Source of the DNA: JAGOEF01 sp964511665
Lineage (GTDB): Bacteria > Bacteroidota > Bacteroidia > Bacteroidales > ML635J-15
Assembly: GCA_964511665.1 (NCBI GenBank)
Contig: CAZEHA010000043.1
Location: 1-28,769, forward strand
Length of the DNA: 28,769 nt
Reading direction: 5' to 3'
Part shown: one piece after another, positions 7,424 through 16,162 of the stretch
Numbering within the stretch: the stretch's first letter is position 1
Layout of the letters: every line of letters begins with the position of its first letter
Notes under the pieces: generated by a model
Database searches by the model: none
Told to the model about the DNA's origin: nothing
The model's input: the letters and a program-made list of their open reading frames with translations, nothing else
Made by a program: the position numbers and the translations under genes

Positions 7424-10400
7424 TTGGCCTGGTACCGACTAAAAAAAGTTTTTTTCAGTTTGCTGTTTTGGTTATTGCACTATATATTGCTGATAACCAT
7501 ACTGCTGCAACTGCCATCGGTGCAGAGTTATCTTACCCGCACAGCTATCGATTATGTAGCAAAAGTTTACGATATCAAGATTGAAATAAAGAAGGTATAT
7601 GTTGATTTTCCGGGTAAAATTGTCTTTGGTGATTTCTATTTAGAAGACAATCGGGGCGACACACTGATATATGCCAAGGAAATGTTTACCCGCATTGCCT
7701 CTGTAAAAATATTCGACAGCAAAGTGTATATCGACCGGCTCATATTTAACGAAGCCTATGTAAATATGTATGTTGATACAGCAGGCATTAGCAATTTAGA
7801 TTTTCTGCTCGACAAGTTCTCTTCCGACGACACCAGCTCGGGGGGAGGATTCGATATTTTTTGCAATGAATTCGAATTCGAGTATGCACGATTCAAATAT
7901 CGCGACTTTACAGCCCAACAAACAGAAACAGGCTTTAATGCATCCGACATCGACATCGAAAATTTGAATGTTTGGATTAGCGACTTTTTGATGTATGGTG
8001 ACACCATTGAGCTTGACCTGAATGAATTAAGTTTATACGATAAGAGCGGGTTAATAATTGATGAAATAAGTGCTCATATAAAATACCACCCTTTGGGGAT
8101 TGAACTCGACGACTTCGTGTTCAGAACCGATAAATCGATTTTGTTGAGCCGAAGTGCCAAAATAAGCGGAATCGACGATGAATACATGAGCGATCCTATC
8201 AACAAAATGCGGGTCGACATTAACATCGACACCTGCAGTATCGATTTTGCCGACATTGGATTGTTTCTTACCGATATGATAGTTACCGAAGAAGCGCTAA
8301 GCTTTTCGGGCAAGATAAAAGGGAAACTATCTGATGTAAAGCTCAGGGATTTCAGTTTGGCCTACGGAAAATCGACACGCCTCGATGCAAGTATTAGTGT
8401 AAGTAATCTCGATAATATCGAAGAAGCGTTTTTGTTTGCCGATTTTTCTAACTTCAGCACTTCGACACGAGAGCTTGAGCATTTGATGCAATGTTTCACT
8501 GGCGATGTTACTGCAAGTCTGCCACCAAACGTACACGCCTTGGGTACAATCAGATATCAGGGCAACGTTACAGGTGTGTTGAACGATTTGGTGACCTTCG
8601 GTTCGCTGAGTTCTGATGCCGGAAGCTTAAACACCGACCTTGCATTGGTGACCGATTTTGATAAAGAAAAATATAAAATAAAAGGAAAACTTGAGGTGTA
8701 TGATTTAAACCTTGGGAAGATATTGAACGACAACACACTCGGAATGCTGACAATGAATGCAAAACTAGATGCATCGGTTGACGGTATGGGAATTTTTGCA
8801 GCCAATATCGATTGTAAAATCGAAAAGCTCGGACTTATGGGATACAATTACAATAATATTGAAATAGACGGCGATTTTAGCAATACCTTGTATTTGGGGC
8901 AACTAAAAATAAACGACAGAAACCTGAAACTCGATTTAAACGGCAGCTACAACACCACAACAGGAACTCCGGTAGCATTGCTCAATATGGATGTAGATGT
9001 GAATATTGGAGAAATTTTGGTCGACACCAGCATAGATGCCTCTCTGAAAATGAGAATGTTTGCCGATTTTAGAGGCGACATTACCGAGTCAATTGTTGGA
9101 AAGTTGATGCTTGATGACATATTGTGTTATTTCGACGGCAACACCATCGAAATGGAATCGTTGAAAATACATGCTACAGAAACCGACAATCAGCAACAAC
9201 TTAATATTCGAAGCGATTATCTCGATGCCAGTATCGATGGACGTTACGACTTTATTGAACTGGCAAGCATGTTTGGCTCGCTGATGGCCAATTATTTTCC
9301 GGCATTATCACAAAATTCGGAAGACGCACCAGTTTTTTACAAAAACAATTTCGCATACAGTATCAATTTGAAGAATCTGAATTCGCTGTTCGAAATTTTT
9401 ATGCCCGACCTACGCCTCAATAATGACTTGCTGATTGCTGGAGAACTCAATTCACAAAAAGGGATTATCACAATGCTGTCTGAATTACCCGAGACTCAAT
9501 ACGATTCCATCAGTATTGGCAAAACGCAGTTCCAACTGAATGCCGATAAACAGGCTATTCAATTACAAATATCTACCAATACAATAAACACCGATCATTT
9601 GAATTTACTGAACAACCTCGACATAGCTTTGAATGCCGAGACCGACAGCATTTATCTTTCGGTGAAATGGGACGACCGTGCCGAGGTTGACTATTCGGGC
9701 GACATTGCTGTTTCGGCAATAATCAGGAATGAAACAGGGAAACCGATGCCGTTGTTTTACATAAACATATACGATTCGGAGGTGAATATCAACAACACCA
9801 ATTGGAAAATTGGAGAAACCCCTATTATGATTGACACAACCGAAATCAGCATCGAAAACTTCATTGTTTCGTATGGCGAACAATCGTTAAGAATAGACGG
9901 TTTTATATCGGAAAATCGTGAAAAACTGCTGCGTTTTTATATCGACAAAACACAACTGAACAATGTGAACCCGATAATCAACGAATTTGGCTATAATCTA
10001 GAGGGGGCTCTTACTGCCAGCGGTCGTTTTTCGGGATTATATAACAGTCCGGTATTTAAAATAAGCGCCAGCATCGATCAGTTGACAGTGAATGAAGAAA
10101 AATTTGGCCGGTTCGATGTTACAGCCGACTGGCTTAATTCAGCAACCGGCTTGAGACTCATGGGGTCGAATCCATTTCTCAAGTTTAATGGTAATTATTT
10201 CCCCGAAACCGATTCGCTGAACATGACCTGCGACATCGACAATTTTAAACTTGAAGTTCTTGAGCCCTACCTGAATACTGTTGAAATAAGTAACACACGT
10301 GGCTTTATCGACGGGCATATCCACATTACAGGCAAACCCGCTGATCCTTTGATAAACGGATTTCTCGATTTTGAAAGGGCACATCTCACTTACGATTATT

Positions 10401-11899
10401 TAAAATTGTTTGTGAACCTGAACGACACCGTTTGGATTACGCCAAACAGTATTTTATTCAACCGCTTTACGGTACTCGATTCAGAAAATAATAAAGGAGT
10501 GGTAAACGGAGGGGTATATCACAATAAATTCGAGGATATCCGATTCAGTTTCGACATCACGGCCGACAAACTGAAAATGATGAATACTACTGAAATTGAC
10601 AACAGCACCTTTTATGGAACAGCCTATGGAAGCGGAACCATTCAGGTAAAGGGGAACATGTCGGCATTTGGCATTGATATTACCATAAAAACAGAACCAA
10701 ATACTGTTTTTGTTCTACCCATGACAGAAAGCTACGAAGCCGGAGAAAACAACATCCTTACCTTTGTAAAGAAAAACGATACCATCACAGATATTACACT
10801 TCTGTCAGATAAAAAAACAGACATGTCGTATTACCTGAACATGGACATAGAGCTGACTCCTGATGCGGAAGCCCAGATAGTTTTCGACCCCAAGGTGGGA
10901 GATATGATTAAGGCTAATTGCAAAGGCAATTTAAACATTTACTACGATTCGAACGACGACTTTAAGATGATAGGTGATGTAGAAATAGTGAGAGGGAGCT
11001 ACTTGTTTACTCTCGAGAACATTATCAACAAACGTTTCGACGTAGAAGAAGGAGGAACAATTGTTTGGAATGGAGACCCTTATGATGCAGTAATGAATTT
11101 GAATGCCGTTTACCGGCTAAGGGCTCCTCTGTTCGATTTAATGCTTGCTATAGACTCGAGTGCTACCTATAAAAAATTAACCAATATCGAATGCCACATT
11201 AGTATGTCGGGTAGTCTGATGACCCCCGATATAAAATTCGATATCAGGGTACCCAATGCCGATGAAAAAGTATTGTCGCAATTAAGCAACATGAGCGACG
11301 ATGAAAAAAACAAACAACTACTGTACTTGCTCATCATGAACCGGTTTTACACCCCCGAAAACATGAGAACCGATTACGCACAAACGAGGGGTGGCGGAGC
11401 GGTAGGCAATACTGCCAGCGAATTGCTGTCGAATCAGCTGAGTAATTGGCTTTCGCAAATAAGCAAAGATTTTGATATAGGTGTAAAATACCGTCCGGGT
11501 GATGAGATTTCGTCGCAGGAACTCGAAGTGGCCTTATCGACACAGCTGCTAAACGACCGCATTCTGATTAACGGAAACCTTGGAGTTGGCCAGCATCAAT
11601 CGCAAACCAGTAATATTGTTGGAGATGTAGAAGTTCAGGTAAAAATTAATAAAAAAGGAAATCTTAGGGTAAAAGGTTTTACTCGTGCCAATAATGAAAT
11701 TGATATGGATTACGGCCCCTACACCAGCGGGGCAGGTTTGTTCTACACCAACGATTTCAACACTATTGGGGAATTGTTCAGGAAAATATTCGGCATAAAG
11801 AAAAAACCGGCAAAAGAAACTGATACAAAATCTTCGAGGCGAAAAACCGATAAAATCATTTGGCCCCATCAGGCCGGAAAGGCAGCTTCATCAATGTAG
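7424..11899 (+). CDS. tamB: TamB-like translocation and assembly module / inter-membrane transport protein
   Basis: The 1491-residue protein has one N-terminal membrane anchor (about residues 8-28) and then a very long beta-rich periplasmic region with repeating amphipathic strands, as in AsmA/TamB bridge proteins. The C-terminal 350 or so residues match the DUF490/TamB domain: a GSYLFTLENIINKRFDVEEGG-type segment, the LSQLSNMSDDEKNKQ stretch, and a final barrel-like strand region. TamB spans the periplasm, acting with TamA/BamA-type proteins and in phospholipid transport; which role applies here is unknown. The start is TTG. An in-frame TAA lies at 7409 and the first internal ATG comes only after the membrane segment, so TTG at 7424 is the only sensible choice. 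No tamA is adjacent in the window. The last 30 or so residues are basic and likely disordered. Confidence 0.88.
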   Translation: MAWYRLKKVFFSLLFWLLHYILLITILLQLPSVQSYLTRTAIDYVAKVYDIKIEIKKVYVDFPGKIVFGDFYLEDNRGDTLIYAKEMFTRIASVKIFDSKVYIDRLIFNEAYVNMYVDTAGISNLDFLLDKFSSDDTSSGGGFDIFCNEFEFEYARFKYRDFTAQQTETGFNASDIDIENLNVWISDFLMYGDTIELDLNELSLYDKSGLIIDEISAHIKYHPLGIELDDFVFRTDKSILLSRSAKISGIDDEYMSDPINKMRVDINIDTCSIDFADIGLFLTDMIVTEEALSFSGKIKGKLSDVKLRDFSLAYGKSTRLDASISVSNLDNIEEAFLFADFSNFSTSTRELEHLMQCFTGDVTASLPPNVHALGTIRYQGNVTGVLNDLVTFGSLSSDAGSLNTDLALVTDFDKEKYKIKGKLEVYDLNLGKILNDNTLGMLTMNAKLDASVDGMGIFAANIDCKIEKLGLMGYNYNNIEIDGDFSNTLYLGQLKINDRNLKLDLNGSYNTTTGTPVALLNMDVDVNIGEILVDTSIDASLKMRMFADFRGDITESIVGKLMLDDILCYFDGNTIEMESLKIHATETDNQQQLNIRSDYLDASIDGRYDFIELASMFGSLMANYFPALSQNSEDAPVFYKNNFAYSINLKNLNSLFEIFMPDLRLNNDLLIAGELNSQKGIITMLSELPETQYDSISIGKTQFQLNADKQAIQLQISTNTINTDHLNLLNNLDIALNAETDSIYLSVKWDDRAEVDYSGDIAVSAIIRNETGKPMPLFYINIYDSEVNINNTNWKIGETPIMIDTTEISIENFIVSYGEQSLRIDGFISENREKLLRFYIDKTQLNNVNPIINEFGYNLEGALTASGRFSGLYNSPVFKISASIDQLTVNEEKFGRFDVTADWLNSATGLRLMGSNPFLKFNGNYFPETDSLNMTCDIDNFKLEVLEPYLNTVEISNTRGFIDGHIHITGKPADPLINGFLDFERAHLTYDYLKLFVNLNDTVWITPNSILFNRFTVLDSENNKGVVNGGVYHNKFEDIRFSFDITADKLKMMNTTEIDNSTFYGTAYGSGTIQVKGNMSAFGIDITIKTEPNTVFVLPMTESYEAGENNILTFVKKNDTITDITLLSDKKTDMSYYLNMDIELTPDAEAQIVFDPKVGDMIKANCKGNLNIYYDSNDDFKMIGDVEIVRGSYLFTLENIINKRFDVEEGGTIVWNGDPYDAVMNLNAVYRLRAPLFDLMLAIDSSATYKKLTNIECHISMSGSLMTPDIKFDIRVPNADEKVLSQLSNMSDDEKNKQLLYLLIMNRFYTPENMRTDYAQTRGGGAVGNTASELLSNQLSNWLSQISKDFDIGVKYRPGDEISSQELEVALSTQLLNDRILINGNLGVGQHQSQTSNIVGDVEVQVKINKKGNLRVKGFTRANNEIDMDYGPYTSGAGLFYTNDFNTIGELFRKIFGIKKKPAKETDTKSSRRKTDKIIWPHQAGKAASSM

Positions 11900-12035
11900 C
11901 TCAATTTATGTTTTTCAGCACATACTCTACCATCAAATAAAAAACGTTTTTGCACGAAACAACCAATCTGTTTCATGAAAAGCGGCGAATATAATATCAA
12001 ATAAAAAATCACCGCTTATTATACATTTCATTGCC

Positions 12036-12084
12036 TATTGCAAGATTAAAAATATTTTTATAACTATCATTTAACATATTGCAA
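12036..12084 (+). repeat. Direct repeat TATTGCAA upstream of nhaD1
   Basis: TATTGCAA occurs at 12036-12043 and again at 12077-12084, 41 bases apart (about four helical turns), just upstream of the nhaD1 -7 element. A related inverted form lies upstream of nhaD2 (13579-13599). This could be an operator, or chance in AT-rich DNA. The rest of the gap after tamB (11900-12122) shows only weak hairpins and no clear terminator. Confidence 0.35.
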
Positions 12085-12090
12085 TAGTAT

Positions 12091-12098
12091 TAAATTTG
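12091..12098 (+). promoter_or_regulatory. -7 element of the nhaD1 promoter
   Basis: TAAATTTG fully matches TAnnTTTG and lies 24 bases before the ATG at 12123. It overlaps the alternative TTG start at 12096, which argues against that start. No clear -33 TTTG is seen. Confidence 0.5.
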
Positions 12099-12122
12099 CC
12101 ATTTAATTTCAAACTCTTACAT

Positions 12123-13487
12123 ATGTTTTACTTTATCCTGATTGTTGTAATCTTTGTTCTGGGCTACACTGCCATTGCCCTTGAACATCCTATAAAAGTT
12201 GATAAGGCGGCCTCGGCATTATTCATCGGAGTAGTATGTTGGGCAATATACATATTGAGTTCCGACATAATTCTTGGGCTTGATTTTAGTCCGAATTGGG
12301 CTCTGCATGGCCATGGCGACCAAGCTCATTTTATAGTTGGAGAGCTAGAGCACCATTTGGTTGAAATTGCCGAGATATTGTTCTTTTTAATGGGAGCAAT
12401 GACTATTGTTGAGATTGTTGACCAACACGAAGGGTTTAAGGTAATTACCGACCGCATAAACACTACCAACAAAGTTAAGTTGTTGTGGATAATGAGTTTT
12501 ATTACGTTTTTTATGTCGGCGGCCCTCGACAATCTTACCACAACCATTGTTATGGTTGCATTGCTGCGCAAGCTTATCAGCGACAAGCACACCCGCTGGT
12601 TCTATGCGAGCATGGTAGTGCTGGCAGCCAATGCAGGAGGCGCCTGGTCTCCTATCGGCGATGTAACCACCATTATGCTGTGGATTGGGGGTCAGGTTAC
12701 CACAATAAGCATTATCACTCGTGTGTTCTTACCAAGTTTGGCCACCATGCTGGCACCGCTGCTCATACTTTCGTTCACCATGAAAGGCAATGTAACCCGT
12801 CCTCAAATATGTAAAACAGAAGAAGTGTTTACAACCGGAAAGGAACAAATATTTATTCTCATTCTCGGTGTATCGATGCTACTGTTTGTTCCTGTGTTCA
12901 AAACCATTACACACCTTCCACCCTACATGGGTATGTTGTTTGGGTTAAGTATATTATGGATTACCACAGAAATAATGCACCGGCGCAAAAACGACGATTG
13001 CAAAAAACGCCTGTCGGTAATGAACATTATCAGAAAAATTGACACTCCCACCATTTTGTTTTTTCTTGGAATCCTATCGGCAGTTGCCGCGTTGCAAAGC
13101 GCCGGACATTTGGGCTTGCTGGCAAGTTGGCTCGATGAAAAACTCGGGAACATATATCTGATAAATCTGGCTATCGGAGCACTCTCGTCAATAGTTGATA
13201 ATGTGCCACTGGTAGCAGGTGCCATGGGTATGTATCCGATTGAAGCTGCAGGAAGCGTGGGATATGCAGCCCATTTTATGCAGGATGGTTTGTTCTGGGA
13301 GTTCTTAGCCTATTGTGCAGGAACGGGTGGTAGCATGCTTATTATTGGTTCTGCTGCCGGGGTGGCCGCAATGGGTTTAGAAAAAATAGACTTTATTTGG
13401 TACCTGAAACGAATTTCGTTGCTGGCGCTTATCGGTTATCTGGCAGGTGCCGGTGTATATTATCTTCAGGTTCAAATTTTACACTAA
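12123..13487 (+). CDS. nhaD: Na+/H+ antiporter, NhaD family (first of two tandem copies)
   Basis: The protein has 454 residues from the ATG at 12123, chosen because it aligns with the start of the neighbouring paralog and because the longer TTG reading would overlap the promoter. It is strongly hydrophobic, with about 11-13 membrane segments. Conserved NhaD motifs include the acidic/His loop ELEHHLVEIAEI, GAMTIVEIVDQHEGF, SAALDNLTTT, ANAGGAWSPIGDVTT, IVDNVPLVAGAMGM and GTGGSMLIIGSAAG. The polar residues Ser, Asp and Asn in the SAALDN, GDVTT and VDNVP segments are those reported as essential in characterised NhaD proteins. It exports Na+ (or Li+) in exchange for H+ across the inner membrane, mainly at alkaline pH. 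Transport specificity is inferred from the family. Confidence 0.92.
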   Translation: MFYFILIVVIFVLGYTAIALEHPIKVDKAASALFIGVVCWAIYILSSDIILGLDFSPNWALHGHGDQAHFIVGELEHHLVEIAEILFFLMGAMTIVEIVDQHEGFKVITDRINTTNKVKLLWIMSFITFFMSAALDNLTTTIVMVALLRKLISDKHTRWFYASMVVLAANAGGAWSPIGDVTTIMLWIGGQVTTISIITRVFLPSLATMLAPLLILSFTMKGNVTRPQICKTEEVFTTGKEQIFILILGVSMLLFVPVFKTITHLPPYMGMLFGLSILWITTEIMHRRKNDDCKKRLSVMNIIRKIDTPTILFFLGILSAVAALQSAGHLGLLASWLDEKLGNIYLINLAIGALSSIVDNVPLVAGAMGMYPIEAAGSVGYAAHFMQDGLFWEFLAYCAGTGGSMLIIGSAAGVAAMGLEKIDFIWYLKRISLLALIGYLAGAGVYYLQVQILH

Positions 13488-13580
13488 CAAAGCGTTGCAT
13501 ATATCTAAAATTAGTAGTTTTTGTTAATTCACTAACAAGCTCATCTTATGCGACTTGTACTTTACATGCTTTATAACATA

Positions 13581-13666
13581 TTTGCAAGCAGCTGCAATAC
13601 AGCAAAGCTAATGAAACAAGCGTTGTTATTCATATAACAAGTGTTTAGAAGAATAATGCATGCATT
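13581..13666. repeat. Cluster of three dyad symmetries between the nhaD genes
   Basis: Three inverted repeats lie close together: TTGCA-6-TGCAA (13582-13597, containing the palindrome GCAGCTGC), TTGTTAT-TCAT-ATAACAA (13623-13640), and the perfect 12-bp palindrome AATGCATGCATT (13655-13666). None has a T tail typical of a terminator. They could bind a regulator of nhaD2. The remaining spacer (13488-13777) holds no gene. Confidence 0.4.
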
Positions 13667-13747
13667 TGTTTAACACGAAAAATCTATTCGGGGTTATTGT
13701 CAATCAATAAGCAAACTAAAAACGGACAGTTTTTTTTTGAATAATTT

Positions 13748-13755
13748 TATTTTTG
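13748..13755 (+). promoter_or_regulatory. -7 element of the nhaD2 promoter
   Basis: TATTTTTG fully matches TAnnTTTG and lies 22 bases before the nhaD2 ATG, almost the same spacing as for nhaD1. A run of T just upstream makes chance matches more likely. Confidence 0.45.
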
Positions 13756-13777
13756 TGCATTAACAAAACTTAAAGTT

Positions 13778-15169
13778 ATGACAATATTTATTCTTATCGT
13801 AGTAATTTTTGTTTTAGGCTACACAGCTATTGCCCTTGAGCATCCGCTTAAAGTTGACAAAGCAGCATCAGCCTTAATGATTGGTGTGTTGTGCTGGACG
13901 GTTTACGTGTTAAGTGCCGATCTTATTTTAGGATTGGGGTTTAGTCCGAACTGGCAGGCAGGTGCACATGGTATCGACTCGGTGCATTTTGTGGGTCACG
14001 AATTAGAGCATCATCTGATAGAGATTTCCCACATTATTTTCTTCCTGCTGGGAGCCATGACCATTGTTGAAATTGTAGATCAACACGAAGGGTTTAGGGT
14101 AATTACCGACAGAATCAAGACAACCAACAAAGTAAAACTGTTGTGGATATTGAGTTTCATTACCTTCTTTATGTCGGCCGCTCTCGACAATTTAACCACA
14201 ACCATTGTTATGGTAGCTTTGCTGCGTAAACTTATCGATGACAAGCACACACGCTGGTTCTACGCCAGTATGGTAGTATTGGCTGCCAATGCAGGTGGGG
14301 CATGGTCACCCATAGGAGACGTTACCACCATTATGCTATGGATTGGTGGTCAGGTAACTACCATTAACATTATCACCCGGGTTATTATCCCAAGTTTGTT
14401 TACGATGATAATACCATTGATATTACTAACGTTTACGATGAAGGGGCACGTTACCCGTCCGAAAAGCCAATGTGTTGAACACGAGGCCTTGACTACCCCA
14501 AAAGAGCAGATTTTTATTCTTTCACTCGGTGTGCTGGCCTTACTTTTTGTACCAGTATATAAAACTATTACTCACCTTCCGCCCTACATGGGAATGTTAT
14601 TCGGCTTAAGCATTCTTTGGCTTACTACCGAAATAATGCATCGCAAAAAGACCGATGAATGCAAGCGCCGCTTATCGGTTATGGCTATTATCCGAAAAAT
14701 TGATACTCCCACTATATTATTCTTCCTGGGAATTTTAACGGCAGTTGCTGCCCTACAGAGTGCCGGCCATCTTTTCTTACTGGCAGGCTACCTCGACGAA
14801 CATTTGGGCAATATATTTCTCATTGACCTGGCCATTGGATTGTTATCGGCCATTGTAGATAATGTTCCACTAGTTGCGGGAGCAATGGGTATGTATCCGA
14901 TAGCCACCGACGCAATGGTTCAGTCGGCTGCCAATCCCGAATATATGGCTATGTTTATGCAGGATGGCCTATTTTGGGAATTCCTGGCATATTGTGCAGG
15001 TACCGGAGGAAGCATTTTAATTATAGGGTCGGCAGCCGGAGTAGCTGCTATGGGTCTCGAAAAAATCGACTTTATATGGTATTTAAGGCGCATATCGCTG
15101 TTGGCATTGCTCGGATACTTGTCGGGTGCTGCCGTGTACTATGTACAGTCGTTTTGGTTGCACAATTAG
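13778..15169 (+). CDS. nhaD: Na+/H+ antiporter, NhaD family (second of two tandem copies)
   Basis: The 463-residue protein is a close paralog of the preceding gene product, matching over nearly its whole length with the same motifs (SAALDNLTTT, ANAGGAWSPIGDVTT, IVDNVPLVAGAMGM, GTGGSILIIGSAAG). The main differences are in two loops. The loop before ELEHH reads QAGAHGIDSVHFVGH here and LHGHGDQAHFIVG in copy 1. After MGMYPI this copy has a longer insert (ATDAMVQSAANPEYM). Many codons differ silently between the copies, so the duplication is old and both genes are under purifying selection. The role should again be sodium/proton exchange; different pH, ion or expression ranges are plausible but unproven. 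It has its own -7 element and a strong terminator. Confidence 0.92.
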   Translation: MTIFILIVVIFVLGYTAIALEHPLKVDKAASALMIGVLCWTVYVLSADLILGLGFSPNWQAGAHGIDSVHFVGHELEHHLIEISHIIFFLLGAMTIVEIVDQHEGFRVITDRIKTTNKVKLLWILSFITFFMSAALDNLTTTIVMVALLRKLIDDKHTRWFYASMVVLAANAGGAWSPIGDVTTIMLWIGGQVTTINIITRVIIPSLFTMIIPLILLTFTMKGHVTRPKSQCVEHEALTTPKEQIFILSLGVLALLFVPVYKTITHLPPYMGMLFGLSILWLTTEIMHRKKTDECKRRLSVMAIIRKIDTPTILFFLGILTAVAALQSAGHLFLLAGYLDEHLGNIFLIDLAIGLLSAIVDNVPLVAGAMGMYPIATDAMVQSAANPEYMAMFMQDGLFWEFLAYCAGTGGSILIIGSAAGVAAMGLEKIDFIWYLRRISLLALLGYLSGAAVYYVQSFWLHN

Positions 15170-15187
15170 CAGCAAACAACCTTTAGC

Positions 15188-15225
15188 AAAAAATGCTGCC
15201 TTGCAAAAACGAGGCAGCATTTTTT
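15188..15225. terminator. Bidirectional terminator between nhaD2 and ftsE
   Basis: AAAAAATGCTGCCT (15188-15201) and AGGCAGCATTTTTT (15212-15225) form a perfect 14-bp stem with a 10-base loop and A/T tracts on both sides. It sits between two convergent genes (stop codons at 15169 and 15239) and can end both transcripts. Confidence 0.88.
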
Positions 15226-15238
15226 GTAGTACGACTTT

Positions 15239-15943
15239 CTATAATTCGCTCATATCGATTGCCTCATCACCGGGCAATTCACGAACCATTCCATTTTCGC
15301 ACAACAGAGTACGAGCCGGATACTTTTTCAGTATGGAATAATTATGGGTTACCATAACAATAGTTTTACCTGAATCATTCAATTTTCGCAATATATTCAT
15401 AATGCTTTCGGCCGACTCAGGGTCGAGATTTCCGGTTGGCTCGTCGGCAAATATCATCGGAGGATTATTTAAAATAGCACGGGCAATGGCCACGCGCTGC
15501 TGTTCTCCGCCCGAAAGTTCAAAAGGCTTCTTCAAACCTTTATCGGGTAAACCAACTGCATCGAGCACCTCAGTTATCCGTGTACGAATCTCCTCTTCCG
15601 ACTTCCATCCGGTAGCTTTAAGAACAAACTTCAAATTTTCGGTTATATTACGATCGCTAAGTAACTGGAAGTCCTGAAAAACCATCCCAATCTGCCGACG
15701 TAGAAAAGGGATATTTGAATTTTTTATGTCGCTGAGTTCCTCACCCAGTACAACAGCGCTCCCCGTCAACAGAGGTATGTCGGCATATAAAGCCCTTAGC
15801 AAACTCGATTTTCCGCTACCTACCCTTCCGATAATAAAAACAAATTCCGATTTTCGGATTTGTAGGTTGACATTACTTAAAACAATGTTGTTGTCGTGCG
15901 ACAGCGACATATCTTTAATAACAATGTGAAAGCTTTCGTCCAT
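15239..15943 (-). CDS. ftsE: Cell-division ABC transporter ATP-binding protein FtsE
   Basis: The protein has 234 residues from the ATG at 15943; an in-frame TTG at 15955 is less likely. It is a single ABC ATPase domain: Walker A GRVGSGKSS (39-47, Lys45), Q-loop in MVFQDFQLL (about residue 90), signature LSGGEQQRVAIARA (143-156), Walker B MIFADE (163-168) with Glu168, the D-loop GNLD, and the switch His200 in MVTHNY. Its length and motifs such as FADEPTGNLDPE match FtsE. In well-studied bacteria FtsEX signals from the divisome to periplasmic peptidoglycan hydrolases. No ftsX is next to it, so its membrane partner must be encoded elsewhere. A LolD-type lipoprotein-export ATPase is the main alternative. 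Confidence 0.85.
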   Translation of the reverse strand: MDESFHIVIKDMSLSHDNNIVLSNVNLQIRKSEFVFIIGRVGSGKSSLLRALYADIPLLTGSAVVLGEELSDIKNSNIPFLRRQIGMVFQDFQLLSDRNITENLKFVLKATGWKSEEEIRTRITEVLDAVGLPDKGLKKPFELSGGEQQRVAIARAILNNPPMIFADEPTGNLDPESAESIMNILRKLNDSGKTIVMVTHNYSILKKYPARTLLCENGMVRELPGDEAIDMSEL

Positions 15944-15993
15944 ATTTTTATGCAATTAATAGGCCTATTACCACGTTAGTAAAACAGTAACAA

Positions 15994-16022
15994 CAAACCT
16001 AATGAATAAAAGCCAATACAAA
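15994..16022 (-). promoter_or_regulatory. ftsE promoter
   Basis: On the minus strand, TTTG (16022-16019) is followed after 17 bases by TAGGTTTG (16001-15994, full match to TAnnTTTG). The leader to the ATG at 15943 would be about 47 bases. The spacer is slightly short for the consensus. Confidence 0.5.
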
Positions 16023-16081
16023 TTATCATCCTTCTATTAGAAATAAACAAAATGCTGTTAATTAAAACATTACACCTTATC

Positions 16082-16112
16082 ATTGGCACAAAAAGAAGAA
16101 GCATTACTTTTA
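16082..16112 (+). promoter_or_regulatory. Possible promoter of the TPR/barrel operon
   Basis: ATTG (16082-16085), a 19-base spacer and TACTTTTA (16105-16112), one mismatch from TAnnTTTG. It would give a leader of about 47 bases before the ATG at 16163. Weak match in AT-rich sequence. Confidence 0.3.
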
Positions 16113-16162
16113 TTACTTGGTTTTTACTTAAGCACAGTGATTAATAAAAGATTTATTAAGAT

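Noticed and set aside
11934..12020. Terminator after tamB (AAAACGTTTT, GAAAC/GTTTC and AAGCGG/CCGCTT pairs)
   Set aside because: The stems are short or the loops long, and no T tail follows the stronger pair.
12096..12122. Longer TTG start for nhaD1
   Set aside because: The TTG overlaps the TAAATTTG promoter element, and the ATG at 12123 aligns with the start of the paralog.
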